Shown here: positions 17,329-26,222 of the stretch, in pieces
Layout of the letters: every line of letters starts with the position of its first letter
How positions within the stretch are numbered: position 1 is the stretch's first letter
DNA from: JAEZDR01 sp039811185
GTDB taxonomy: Bacteria; Bacteroidota; Bacteroidia; Chitinophagales; Chitinophagaceae
Reading direction: 5' to 3'
Assembly (NCBI GenBank): GCA_039811185.1
Contig: JBDHYF010000006.1
Span: 105,510 to 169,509 of the forward strand
Length of the DNA: 64,000 nucleotides
Position numbers and translations under genes: made by a program
The notes under the pieces: model-generated
What the model was told of the DNA's origin: nothing
Seen by the model: only the letters and a program-made list of their open reading frames with translations
Database searches by the model: none

Positions 17329-17802
17329 ATGAAGGCAAAATTATCTTTAGTTGTGGTATTGTGTGTGCTGGCGTTTGGATTTATTACCATTTCGTCGTGC
17401 AAAAAGCAAACGATTAGTACAAAGCCCATCCTAACTTTCACAAGTATAAACGGAACCACTTTTGCAAAAGGAGATTTAATTGAAGTGAAGATGCGGTTAA
17501 CGGATAAAGAGGGCGATGTTTCTGAAACCGCTTTGATTTGGGAGAAAGTGTCGCTCCGAAACTGCATTAGTCTGATCGATACTTTTGCGATGCCGGTAAT
17601 ACCAGAAACCAGAGACCTCGATGCTGAACTGAATTTTCCTGTTTATTACGATGCATCGCCGCCCGGCATCCCTTATCCCGCTTTCCCCGGATGTATTACG
17701 CCGATTGATGACTCTGCCTACTTCCGTTTTTGGTTTACCGATAAAGCCGGCAACACCAGCGATACCGTTCAAACTCCTGTGTTTATTTTACTGAAAAACT
17801 AA
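17329..17802 (+). CDS. Putative lipoprotein of unknown function
   Basis: 157 aa with a lipoprotein signal: a hydrophobic core at about 5-20 and a lipobox ending ISSC, followed by KK. The rest looks like a small beta-sandwich, with LTFTSINGTTFAKGD, then VKMRLTDKEGDVSE and FRFWFTDKAGNTSDT, the kind of Ig-like repeats common in Bacteroidetes surface lipoproteins. I do not recognise a named family. Its stop codon overlaps the start of the next gene by one base, so the two are co-translated, which suggests a link between this lipoprotein and the UbiA-like membrane protein. Confidence 0.7.
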   Translation: MKAKLSLVVVLCVLAFGFITISSCKKQTISTKPILTFTSINGTTFAKGDLIEVKMRLTDKEGDVSETALIWEKVSLRNCISLIDTFAMPVIPETRDLDAELNFPVYYDASPPGIPYPAFPGCITPIDDSAYFRFWFTDKAGNTSDTVQTPVFILLKN

Positions 17803-18737
17803 TGAAGCGTATAAAGCAGGTTGTAAGCTTTATATTTTTTGGAAACGTTTTTTACGCCCTTTGCACTGTTGCGCTTTGCCTGGAAACCGCTGTGGTGGCG
17901 GGTTTGCCCTTTAACAGCATACTTTTTTATATTGTGTTAGCGGCAGCAACCTTATGTTTTTACGGCTTGGTTTATTACCTCTCCGGCCTCAAAATAAATC
18001 CGCAACTCATCGGGTTCGATTGGCAAAGCCGGGTGCTGTGGTATGCATCTCATCGAAAACTGATCGCCGCACTGCTTTGGATCGGTGCGCTCACGATACT
18101 CATCGGAACAATCGTTTATGTGGCGTCCTATCAGTCAAACCTCGAAAGCTTATCCGCTAAACACTATGCAGCCCTTGTGTTTTTTCCTGTGCTATCCGTT
18201 GCCTATTCATTTAATGTGTTGCCTTTCTCGCGGTTTAAAGTATTGCGTTCGGCGGGTGTGTTAAAACCTTTTATTCTTGGCTTTGCCTGGGCAGGATTTG
18301 TAACCGTTTTTCCGCTGATTGCGCTTCGGTTCGAAGGAAAGCTGAACGATCCCCATCAACTTGCAGCGGAATGGATGTTTGTACAAAACTTCATTTTTAT
18401 ATCACTTCTTTGTATTCTGTTCGACATTAAAGATGTAGATGACGATAAAAGAAGAAACCTTCGCACCATTCCGGTGCGCATCGGCGTTCATAACACCATT
18501 TTTTTTGTTGTCGTTCCGCTCGTGGTCATTAATGTAGTGATGAAGTTTTTCTATTTTCAGCATCTTCCCGCCTTTTACGCAGCGGTGGCAATAAGAACCG
18601 TTCCTTATATATTTTTACTGGCAATCGCCTTGCAGGTAAAACGTCCGAAGAGCACTTTGTTTTATCTTGCGGCAGTTGATGGCCTCATGCTGTTGAAAGC
18701 CGTTGCAGGAATTATCAGCATCATCATTTTAAAATAA
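17802..18737 (+). CDS. UbiA-fold membrane protein with a degenerate first Asp motif
   Basis: A 311 aa protein with about eight to nine membrane segments. The second Asp-rich motif of UbiA prenyltransferases is clear, DIKDVDDDKRRNLRTIP from residue 208, with PVRIG after it. The matching first motif, NDxxDxxxD between segments two and three, is missing: that loop reads YYLSGLKINPQLIG and has no aspartate. An intact enzyme would bind two Mg2+ ions, one at each motif. So it is either a reduced enzyme, a transferase of altered mechanism or a non-catalytic relative. It overlaps the lipoprotein gene by one base and is followed four bases later by the M42 peptidase. Confidence 0.75.
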   Translation: MKRIKQVVSFIFFGNVFYALCTVALCLETAVVAGLPFNSILFYIVLAAATLCFYGLVYYLSGLKINPQLIGFDWQSRVLWYASHRKLIAALLWIGALTILIGTIVYVASYQSNLESLSAKHYAALVFFPVLSVAYSFNVLPFSRFKVLRSAGVLKPFILGFAWAGFVTVFPLIALRFEGKLNDPHQLAAEWMFVQNFIFISLLCILFDIKDVDDDKRRNLRTIPVRIGVHNTIFFVVVPLVVINVVMKFFYFQHLPAFYAAVAIRTVPYIFLLAIALQVKRPKSTLFYLAAVDGLMLLKAVAGIISIIILK

Positions 18738-18741
18738 TATT

Positions 18742-19851
18742 ATGGCAAAAACCAAGAAGCAAAAAGGCAGCGTTTTGTTGTCGGAAAAAGAATATCGTTT
18801 TTTAGAGCGCTACATTAATACTGCGTCGCCTGTAGGATTTGAGATGAGCGGCCAGAAGGTTTGGTTAGACTATTTGCGTCCGTTTGTAGAGAATACATTT
18901 GTTGATCCTTACGGCACTGCGGTTGGTATCATTAATGAGAAAGCCCCTTTTAAAGTTGTGATTGAAGCACATGCCGATGAAATTAGCTGGTTCGTAAATT
19001 ATATTACCGATAAAGGACTTATTTACTTAAAGCGAAATGGCGGCGTTGACCCGCAGATTGCGCCGGCGCAGCGCGTATTGATACATGGAAAAAACGGACC
19101 GGTTAAAGCGGTTTTTGGATGGCCTGCAATTCACACACGTATCGGCGTTGACGTGAAAGACCCACAGTTAAAAATTGAGAACCTTTTTCTCGATTGTGGG
19201 GCAAGAAGTAAACAGGAAGTGGAAGATCTTGGAATTGAGGTAGGATCGGTTGTTACGTATCGGGATGGCTTTGAAGAACTTTCGAACGACTATTTAATTG
19301 GTCGCGCTTTCGACAACCGGGTGGGTGGATTTATGATTGCACAGGTAGCTCGTTTAATTGCAGAAAATAAAGATAAACTGCCCTACTGTTTGTACGTTGT
19401 AAACGCGGTTCAGGAGGAGATAGGCCTTAGAGGAGCAGAGATGATTGCAAGGCGACTGAAGCCGGATGTTGCCATTATTACGGATGTTACGCACGACACC
19501 ACAACGCCGATGATTAATAAAGTGCTGGAAGGCGATACCCAATGCGGTGGAGGACCTTCGCTCACCTTTGGGCCGGCGGTACACAATAAGCTACTTGGCT
19601 TTATCCGTGAGGTAGCAACGCAGCAAAACATTCAGGTGCAGATGCGTGTTACGAGCCGCAGTACCGGCACCGATACCGATAGTTTCGCTTATGCAAACGA
19701 TGGCTGCCCGTCGGCGCTCATTTCCATCCCGCTTCGGTATATGCACACCACTGTTGAGATGTTGCATAAATCTGACATTGAAAACACTATCAACTTAATG
19801 TATCGGACATTACTTGCGCTAACGCCAAAAACCAACTTGCGTTACCTCTGA
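18742..19851 (+). CDS. M42 family metallo-aminopeptidase
   Basis: A 369 aa M42 (glutamyl aminopeptidase/FrvX-like) protein, a cytoplasmic exopeptidase that forms a large dodecameric shell in characterised members. The two-metal site is complete: His77 in AHADE, bridging Asp191 in FDNRVGG, Glu225/Glu226 in QEEIGLRGA (base and ligand), Asp248 in ITDVTH and His335 in YMHTT. Length and order match the family. It starts four bases after the UbiA-like gene. The N-terminus is Lys-rich with no signal peptide. Confidence 0.9.
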   Translation: MAKTKKQKGSVLLSEKEYRFLERYINTASPVGFEMSGQKVWLDYLRPFVENTFVDPYGTAVGIINEKAPFKVVIEAHADEISWFVNYITDKGLIYLKRNGGVDPQIAPAQRVLIHGKNGPVKAVFGWPAIHTRIGVDVKDPQLKIENLFLDCGARSKQEVEDLGIEVGSVVTYRDGFEELSNDYLIGRAFDNRVGGFMIAQVARLIAENKDKLPYCLYVVNAVQEEIGLRGAEMIARRLKPDVAIITDVTHDTTTPMINKVLEGDTQCGGGPSLTFGPAVHNKLLGFIREVATQQNIQVQMRVTSRSTGTDTDSFAYANDGCPSALISIPLRYMHTTVEMLHKSDIENTINLMYRTLLALTPKTNLRYL

Positions 19852-19890
19852 TTGAATACAGTATTTTAGCGCGTCATTTCAAATGGAGTG

Positions 19891-20418
19891 ATGCGCTTTA
19901 TGTTTTTCAAAAAGTTGTATCGTACGGATAAACGCTGGTTTTATGTGGTGAGCCTCTTTGTGCTGTCACAACTCTTCATATTTTATAAACGAGGAGTAAC
20001 GTTTGCTCCTTTTTACAACTTTGGCATGTATTCCGAACCCATTCTGCCGGCTGAAGAATATCATGTGTACCAGGTTTGGGTAGATGGGCAAATGCTCAAC
20101 TTCAATAATTTTTCACCTAAAAAAGCAGAGAAAATTTTATTGCCGGTTTACTGCTTCAGCGATCAGCCATGCAAGGAAAAATTCTTTAAAGATGTAATTG
20201 TCCGGCTGTTGCCAAAAGCGGGAATTCATCCGGTGGAAGAACGTTTTCTTGCACATAAAAGCGAAGCGGATTTTTTAAATGAATACCGTGGCTATTTAGG
20301 GAGAACTTTGAACGTGGATTCCCAATCGATAGAAATTAAAAACGCCGTATACCGCTTCAGGAGCGGAAGGCTTCACTTTACATCCTACACGTCACTAACA
20401 TCTGCGGTATGCCCTTAA
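19891..20418 (+). CDS. Unknown protein with one membrane segment
   Basis: 175 aa from the ATG at 19891; a GTG three bases upstream is the alternative start. One hydrophobic segment at about residues 17-32 follows a basic N-terminus. The remainder contains FNFGMYSEPI-like and DFLNEYRGYLGRTL stretches and two cysteines in CFSDQPCKE. I do not recognise the family. It overlaps the next gene by 10 bases, so the two form a translationally coupled pair. The soluble part probably lies outside the cytoplasm, judging from the basic residues before the membrane segment. Confidence 0.68.
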   Translation: MRFMFFKKLYRTDKRWFYVVSLFVLSQLFIFYKRGVTFAPFYNFGMYSEPILPAEEYHVYQVWVDGQMLNFNNFSPKKAEKILLPVYCFSDQPCKEKFFKDVIVRLLPKAGIHPVEERFLAHKSEADFLNEYRGYLGRTLNVDSQSIEIKNAVYRFRSGRLHFTSYTSLTSAVCP

Positions 20419-21236
20419 CAGAAAACATCCGCCGTAAACTATTGCTTGGTTATGTTGCAGCATTTTATCTGATTACAGCGTACAAGTTGGTTGAAGGACA
20501 ATTTTTATCGCAGTTTTCTCCCACTTTTTTTCAGTTGAGCGGCGACGTGTTTTCGTGGTTGCTGATGCAGACGGGCCTTCATCTATGGGTGTTGCAACAT
20601 TCCTGGTCGTTTTTTTTACTTGATGTTTTATTTTATACAGCACCCTTGTTTTTGCTAACGGCTTACTTCTTCCATCGTCGCTTAGTAAACGTAGCGGCGC
20701 TTTTTATGCTGTTGGTAAACTGGCTGTACGTGCAGCTATTTGTGCTTTTTCCTACCAATTCTATTGAGGGACATCTCGCGTGGTTACTTTTTCCTGTGGT
20801 GTTTATTCCGGCAAGCCGGGAAACATTTTACTTGTTGGTGAGGGGGTTAAAGTACTTTTTTTTGTTCTTCTTTTTTTCTGCCGGCGTTTGGAAAATTCGA
20901 CAGTATGGAATTTTTTATGTGGATGAAATGAGTGGTATTTTATTGCAACAACATAAGGAACTGCTGATTCACCCGCAAAAGCATTGGTACAAGAATTTTA
21001 TTTACTGGCTAATCAATCATCCGTCGGTCAGTTATCTGTTGTATCTCGGCGCAACAACGGCAGAGCTTTTTTTTATTACAGGATTTTTCACAAATCGGTT
21101 TAATCGGTTGCTGATCATTATTTTTGTCGCTTTTTTAATTGCTGATTATGTTATTATGCGCATTCCGTATTTAGAAATGACACCATTTTTGCTTACGTTG
21201 ATGGCCGATAAAAAAAGAGACATAACGACGGCATAA
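20409..21236 (+). CDS. Polytopic membrane protein, HTTM/VKGC-like
   Basis: 275 aa with about six to seven hydrophobic segments. The middle segment FFFFSAGVWKIRQYG recalls the GxxKL/R-type helix seen in the HTTM domain, the membrane part related to vitamin K-dependent gamma-carboxylase. A later TTAELFFITGFF segment and the short basic ending are also of that style. The resemblance is by eye and is weak; a DoxX-like or unrelated membrane protein is possible. It is translationally coupled to the 175 aa protein before it. Mentioned because it lies 4 kb from the men (vitamin K2) operon. Confidence 0.55.
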   Translation: MPLTENIRRKLLLGYVAAFYLITAYKLVEGQFLSQFSPTFFQLSGDVFSWLLMQTGLHLWVLQHSWSFFLLDVLFYTAPLFLLTAYFFHRRLVNVAALFMLLVNWLYVQLFVLFPTNSIEGHLAWLLFPVVFIPASRETFYLLVRGLKYFFLFFFFSAGVWKIRQYGIFYVDEMSGILLQQHKELLIHPQKHWYKNFIYWLINHPSVSYLLYLGATTAELFFITGFFTNRFNRLLIIIFVAFLIADYVIMRIPYLEMTPFLLTLMADKKRDITTA

Positions 21237-21252
21237 CACACCGGTTTTTTAT

Positions 21253-22086
21253 ATGAAGGTTAGAATTGCGATACTCGATTTATATGAAGGCGTTGCCAAC
21301 GAAGGGATGCGCTGTATCGACAGCATCATTGCTGCCTGGGCACAGTCTGCCAAAATAGAAGTGGAGGTGCAGAGGTTTGAAGTAAGAATAAAGCAGGAAA
21401 TTCCTCCGCTTTCTTTCGATCTTTTTATATCGTCGGGCGGGCCCGGTTCGCCGCTTAGCTCCGAAGGAGAAGCCTGGGAAAACAAATATTTCCGATTTAT
21501 TGATGAGGTTAGCGCCTGGAACTCTTCCGCTCATTATCCTAAAAAGCCGGTATTCTTTATCTGTCATAGTTTTCAGCTTGCCTGCCGCCATTTTGGGGTG
21601 GCCACTGTAACGAGGAGGAAATCTTCCTCCTTCGGCATTTTTCCGGTTCATCTTACCGAGGCAGGAAAAGGCGAAAAAATTTTCGAAGGATTGGAAAATC
21701 CGTTTTTTGTAGTTGATAATCGCGACTATCAGGTGGTGAAGCCAAACCACGAGCGGCTCGAAGAGATGGGTGGCAATTTGCTTGCTATCGAAAAGGAGCG
21801 GCCGCATGTACCGCTGGAAAGAGGGGTAATGGCAATTCGGTTTAACGAAAACTTTTTGGGCACGCAGTTTCATCCTGAAGCGGATCCGTTGGGAATGAGC
21901 CGCTACCTCGACACACCCGAGAAGAAACAATCCGTTATCGACAACTATGGCATTGAGAAGTGGAATACGATGGTTGCTTATCTGCAAGATGCTACAACCA
22001 TTGCGCAAACTCAGCAAACAATTCTTCCTAATTTCCTTAACCGGTGCTTAAAACAGTTAAGAAAAAGCACGGCTGCGATGAATTAA
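21253..22086 (+). CDS. Class I glutamine amidotransferase-like protein
   Basis: 277 aa with the class I GATase fold. The Cys104 nucleophile is in FICHSFQL, replacing the usual GxCxGxQ glycine with serine, and the His207-x-Glu209 pair is in QFHPEADPL. SSGGPGSPL at about 60 is the oxyanion region. This resembles the GMP synthase/YfeJ-type single-domain amidotransferases. No synthase domain partner is adjacent, so the acceptor is unknown. It lies upstream of rpoB in the place normally taken by ribosomal protein genes, but has its own start and is separated by 243 bases. Confidence 0.82.
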   Translation: MKVRIAILDLYEGVANEGMRCIDSIIAAWAQSAKIEVEVQRFEVRIKQEIPPLSFDLFISSGGPGSPLSSEGEAWENKYFRFIDEVSAWNSSAHYPKKPVFFICHSFQLACRHFGVATVTRRKSSSFGIFPVHLTEAGKGEKIFEGLENPFFVVDNRDYQVVKPNHERLEEMGGNLLAIEKERPHVPLERGVMAIRFNENFLGTQFHPEADPLGMSRYLDTPEKKQSVIDNYGIEKWNTMVAYLQDATTIAQTQQTILPNFLNRCLKQLRKSTAAMN

Positions 22087-22205
22087 CATCCAATAAACAA
22101 GGCCGGGAAATGATAAATGTCGCCGTAACTTAGTTGATTTTCATGCTACATTAAAGTCAGTATAATTATATTTAACAAGATTGTAAAAGCGGCTTAAAAT
22201 TTGAT

Positions 22206-22236
22206 TTTGGCGGATAAACTTACTTCTTTAATTTTG
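22206..22236 (+). promoter_or_regulatory. Promoter of the rpoB operon
   Basis: TTTG at 22206-22209, 19 bases, then TAATTTTG at 22229-22236: an exact TTTG-N19-TAnnTTTG promoter. Transcription from it would give an rpoB leader of roughly 85-90 bases, in a 243-base gap where no other feature is seen. Confidence 0.82.
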
Positions 22237-22329
22237 CCATCCTTTAAATTGGGCAAATTAGCACTTTTCCATTAGCCTTTGGGTTTTATTTGCCTCTTTT
22301 ATAAAGATAAAAACCGGTTAAATACAGAT

Positions 22330-25300
22330 ATGTCATCAACACAAGTTCAAAAAAGGGTAAGTTTCGGTAAAACAAAACACCTTGCTGAAACCCCCGACCT
22401 ACTAGACATTCAGTTAGCATCGTTCAGAGATTTTTTCCAGTTAGAAACAACACCCGACAAAAGAAATAATGAAGGGTTGTTCCGTGTGTTTAAGGAAAAT
22501 TTTCCTATCACCGACACACGTAACATTTTCGTATTGGAATTTCTGGACTATTTTATTGATCCGCCCCGTTATTCTATCGACGAATGTATGGAACGCGGAT
22601 TAACGTATGCCGTTCCGTTAAAAGCAAAACTACGCCTTAGCTGTAACGACGAGGAGCACGTAGATTTTCAAACCATCGTTCAGGATGTGTTTCTGGGAAA
22701 CATTCCTTACATGACGCCTCGCGGTACTTTCGTTATCAATGGCGCCGAAAGGGTGGTGGTTTCACAACTTCACCGTTCACCCGGCGTTTTCTTCGGACAA
22801 AGCATTCACCCCAACGGTACTAAAATATATTCTGCCCGTGTAATTCCTTTTAAAGGCGCATGGATGGAGTTTGCTACCGATATTAATAACGTGATGTATG
22901 CTTACATCGATCGTAAAAAGAAATTTCCGGTAACTACACTTTTGCGTGCCATCGGCTACGAAACAGACAAAGACATTCTTGAACTTTTTGGAATGGCGAT
23001 TGAAGTGAAAGCCGACAAAAAATCATTAAAGCCGCATATCGGCAAACGACTCGCTGCCCGCGTGCTAAGAACATGGGTGGAAGACTTTGTTGATGAAGAT
23101 ACCGGCGAGGTAATGTCTATCGAAAGAAACGAAGTGTTGCTTGAAAGAGACACCGTTTTAGACGAGTCGGCCATCGAATTAATGGAAGAGGTGGATGCAG
23201 CCACTGTGTTCCTTCAAAGAGATGATGTGGGCGGCGATTTTGCCATCATCTACAACACGCTTAATAAAGACACTTCTAACAGCGAATTGGAGGCGGTAAA
23301 ACTCATCTACCGTCAGTTAAGAGGTTCCGATGCGCCCGACAATGAAACCGCAAGAGGTATTATTGACAAATTATTCTTCAGCGATAAGCGTTACGACCTT
23401 GGAGAGGTTGGCCGTTATAAAATTAACCGTAAACTGGGCCTCGACTTTTCACTGGATAAAAAAGTGCTTACCAAGCAAGACATCATCGAGATCATTAAAT
23501 ATCTCGTAAAACTCACTAACGGAAAGTCCGAAATAGACGATATTGACCATTTAAGCAATCGTAGGGTGCGCACAGTGGGCGAGCAGTTGTATGCTCAGTT
23601 TGGTGTGGGTTTAGCCCGTATGGCGCGCACGATCCGTGAAAGAATGAACGTTCGCGACAACGAAGTGTTTACTCCGGTTGACCTGATTAATGCCAGAACA
23701 CTTTCTTCTGTAATTAATTCGTTCTTCGGAACCTCTCAGTTATCGCAGTTTTTGGATCAAACCAACCCGCTGTCGGAAATTACGCACAAACGCCGTATTT
23801 CTGCTTTAGGGCCCGGCGGTTTAAGTCGTGAAAGAGCAGGCTTTGAGGTGCGCGACGTTCACTATTCGCACTATGGCCGCTTGTGTACAATTGAAACGCC
23901 GGAAGGGCCGAACATCGGACTGATTTCCACGCTTTGTGTTCATGCCAAAGTGAACGACATGGGCTTTATCGAAACGCCTTATCGTAAGGTGAACGACGGA
24001 AAAGTGGACTTGAAAAACCTCACTTTCCTGAGTGCCGAAGAGGAAGACACAGCAAAAATTGCTCAGGCAAATACCGTTATCGACGATAAAGGAAATTTTG
24101 AAGAAGAAAGGATTGTTAGCCGCGAAACCGGCGACTTCCCAATTTTAGATAAAACGGAAGTGGAATATATGGATGTTGCGCCCAACCAAATTGTTGGATT
24201 GAGTGCTTCGTTAATTCCTTTCCTCGAACACGACGACGCCAACCGTGCCCTGATGGGTTCGAACATGCAACGCCAGGCTGTTCCGCTTATTCTTCCCGAA
24301 GCGCCTATCGTAGGTACCGGTTTGGAAGGCAAAGCCGCCCGCGATGCAAGAATTCAGATTCATGCTGAAGGCAACGGTGTGGTGGAATTTGTTGACTCAA
24401 GAGAAATCCATGTTCGTTACGAGCGTAATGAGGCCGACAGAATGATCAGCTTCGATGATGACCTCATCATCTATAAATTAACCAAGTTCATCAAAACCAA
24501 CCAGTCCACATCTATCAACCTTCGTCCCGCAGTTAAAAAAGGCGACCGGGTTAAAAAAGGCGATTTCTTAACGGAAGGATACGCTACTAAAAACGGTGAG
24601 CTGGCGCTTGGCCGTAACCTTAAAGTTGCGTTTATGCCATGGAAGGGTTACAACTTTGAAGATGCCATCGTAATTTCTGAAAGAGTGGTTCGCGAAGACT
24701 GGTACACTTCCATACATATTGATGAGTATGAACTTGAAGTAAGAGATACCAAACTCGGTGAAGAAGAGCTTACTGCCGACATTCCGAACGTTTCGGAAGA
24801 GGCTACAAAAGACCTTGACGAATATGGTATCATCCGCATCGGTGCGCATGTGAGAGAGGGCGATATCTTAATAGGAAAAATTACGCCTAAAGGAGAATCC
24901 GATCCTACACCGGAAGAGAAACTTTTGAGAGCGATTTTCGGCGATAAAGCAGGCGATGCAAAAGATGCTTCTTTAAAAGCACCAAACGGAACAGAAGGAG
25001 TTGTAATTGATAAAAAGCTTTTCCAAAGAGCTAAAAAAGATAAAAACGGAAAGATTCGTGAAAAAGCGCAACTTGAAAAAGTAGAGAAAGTTCACGAAGA
25101 AAACGTGCAGGAGCTGAAAGAAGTGCTGCTCGAAAAACTGAACATGCTGTTGAAAGACAAAACTTCGGTTGGCGTTAGCAATAATTTTGGTGAGGTGGTT
25201 GTAGGCAAAGGAATTAAGTTTAATCCGAAAGTGGTAGCCGGCATCGATTTTCAAAACGTAAATCCGCTCGGATGGACTGCTGATGCAAAAACCGACGATG

Positions 25301-26133
25301 CTATCAACACCCTGTTGCACAACTACAGCATTAAGTTTAACGAAGAGCTCGGCCGTTATAAAAGAGAAAAATTCAACATTTCAATTGGTGATGAGCTACC
25401 TGCCGGCGTGCTGAAACTTGCCAAGGTATATCTCGCAGTGAAGCGTAAGCTGAAAGTGGGAGATAAAATGGCCGGCCGACACGGAAACAAGGGTATCGTT
25501 GCCAAAATTGTAAGAGCCGAAGACATGCCGTTTATGGAAGACGGAACACCGGTGGATATTGTACTGAATCCGTTGGGTGTACCCAGCCGTATGAACCTGG
25601 GACAGATTTATGAAACCATCCTGGGTTGGGCAGGATTAAAAATGGGTGTTCGTTTTGCAACGCCGATTTTTGACGGAGCTTCTGTTGAGGAAATTTCTGA
25701 GTATTGCGATAAAGCCGGTATTCCGACCATGGGCCATACCCACCTCTACGACGGTGAAACGGGCGAACGCTTCGATCAGAAGGCTACGGTAGGTGTAATT
25801 TATGTAATTAAACTTCACCACATGGTCGACGATAAAATGCACGCTCGTTCAATAGGACCGTACAGCTTAATTACTCAGCAGCCGCTGGGAGGTAAAGCAC
25901 AGTTTGGTGGTCAGCGTTTTGGTGAGATGGAGGTTTGGGCGCTCGAAGCATACGGAGCGGCAAATATTCTTCAGGAGCTGTTAACTATTAAGTCCGACGA
26001 TATTATCGGCCGTGCAAAAACCTATGAAGCAATTGTAAAAGGAGACAATATTCCGAGAGCCGGCGTTCCTGAATCATTCAACGTGTTGGTTCATGAGTTA
26101 AGAGGCCTGGGTCTAGATCTGAAATTTGAATAA
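22330..26133 (+). CDS. rpoB: RNA polymerase subunit beta
   Basis: 1267 aa, slightly shorter than E. coli (1342). Conserved stretches run the full length, such as ALGPGGLSRERAGFE, the KITPKGESDPTPEEKLLRA region (seen as GKITPKG and EEKLLRAIFGD), MAGRHGNKGIV and GGKAQFGGQRFGEMEVWAL. The ATG at 22330 is preferred; the frame is open 17 codons upstream, but those residues are not family-like. The rifampicin cluster is of wild-type form: Asp476, His486 and Ser491, spaced exactly as E. coli 516, 526 and 531. It has its own strong promoter. Between rpoB and rpoC lies a hairpin that may attenuate read-through. Confidence 0.98.
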   Translation: MSSTQVQKRVSFGKTKHLAETPDLLDIQLASFRDFFQLETTPDKRNNEGLFRVFKENFPITDTRNIFVLEFLDYFIDPPRYSIDECMERGLTYAVPLKAKLRLSCNDEEHVDFQTIVQDVFLGNIPYMTPRGTFVINGAERVVVSQLHRSPGVFFGQSIHPNGTKIYSARVIPFKGAWMEFATDINNVMYAYIDRKKKFPVTTLLRAIGYETDKDILELFGMAIEVKADKKSLKPHIGKRLAARVLRTWVEDFVDEDTGEVMSIERNEVLLERDTVLDESAIELMEEVDAATVFLQRDDVGGDFAIIYNTLNKDTSNSELEAVKLIYRQLRGSDAPDNETARGIIDKLFFSDKRYDLGEVGRYKINRKLGLDFSLDKKVLTKQDIIEIIKYLVKLTNGKSEIDDIDHLSNRRVRTVGEQLYAQFGVGLARMARTIRERMNVRDNEVFTPVDLINARTLSSVINSFFGTSQLSQFLDQTNPLSEITHKRRISALGPGGLSRERAGFEVRDVHYSHYGRLCTIETPEGPNIGLISTLCVHAKVNDMGFIETPYRKVNDGKVDLKNLTFLSAEEEDTAKIAQANTVIDDKGNFEEERIVSRETGDFPILDKTEVEYMDVAPNQIVGLSASLIPFLEHDDANRALMGSNMQRQAVPLILPEAPIVGTGLEGKAARDARIQIHAEGNGVVEFVDSREIHVRYERNEADRMISFDDDLIIYKLTKFIKTNQSTSINLRPAVKKGDRVKKGDFLTEGYATKNGELALGRNLKVAFMPWKGYNFEDAIVISERVVREDWYTSIHIDEYELEVRDTKLGEEELTADIPNVSEEATKDLDEYGIIRIGAHVREGDILIGKITPKGESDPTPEEKLLRAIFGDKAGDAKDASLKAPNGTEGVVIDKKLFQRAKKDKNGKIREKAQLEKVEKVHEENVQELKEVLLEKLNMLLKDKTSVGVSNNFGEVVVGKGIKFNPKVVAGIDFQNVNPLGWTADAKTDDAINTLLHNYSIKFNEELGRYKREKFNISIGDELPAGVLKLAKVYLAVKRKLKVGDKMAGRHGNKGIVAKIVRAEDMPFMEDGTPVDIVLNPLGVPSRMNLGQIYETILGWAGLKMGVRFATPIFDGASVEEISEYCDKAGIPTMGHTHLYDGETGERFDQKATVGVIYVIKLHHMVDDKMHARSIGPYSLITQQPLGGKAQFGGQRFGEMEVWALEAYGAANILQELLTIKSDDIIGRAKTYEAIVKGDNIPRAGVPESFNVLVHELRGLGLDLKFE

Positions 26134-26140
26134 GCCTGAT

Positions 26141-26176
26141 AAACCTGCGCCTTGCATAAGGGTGCAGGTTTGTTTT
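26141..26176 (+). terminator. Hairpin in the rpoB-rpoC gap, possible attenuator
   Basis: AAACCTGCGCC (26141-26151) pairs with GGTGCAGGTTT-type sequence (26161-26171, with G26160), an 11-bp stem with one G-U, an 8-base loop and a short T-rich tail (GTTTTC). It starts seven bases after the rpoB stop. The tail is interrupted by G, so leakiness is likely; a full stop would be lethal for rpoC unless rpoC has a second promoter. Confidence 0.6.
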
Positions 26177-26222
26177 CAGTGATGTCTTCAATCAATTAAT
26201 TAATAAAAAACAACTATAAAAA

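Noticed and set aside
21280..22017. Open frame of 245 codons on the minus strand, inside the amidotransferase gene
   Set aside because: It is antisense to a gene with clear catalytic residues and shows no family-like sequence or start context.
23701..23840. Possible rifampicin-resistance change in rpoB
   Set aside because: Asp476, His486 and Ser491 are the ordinary susceptible residues.
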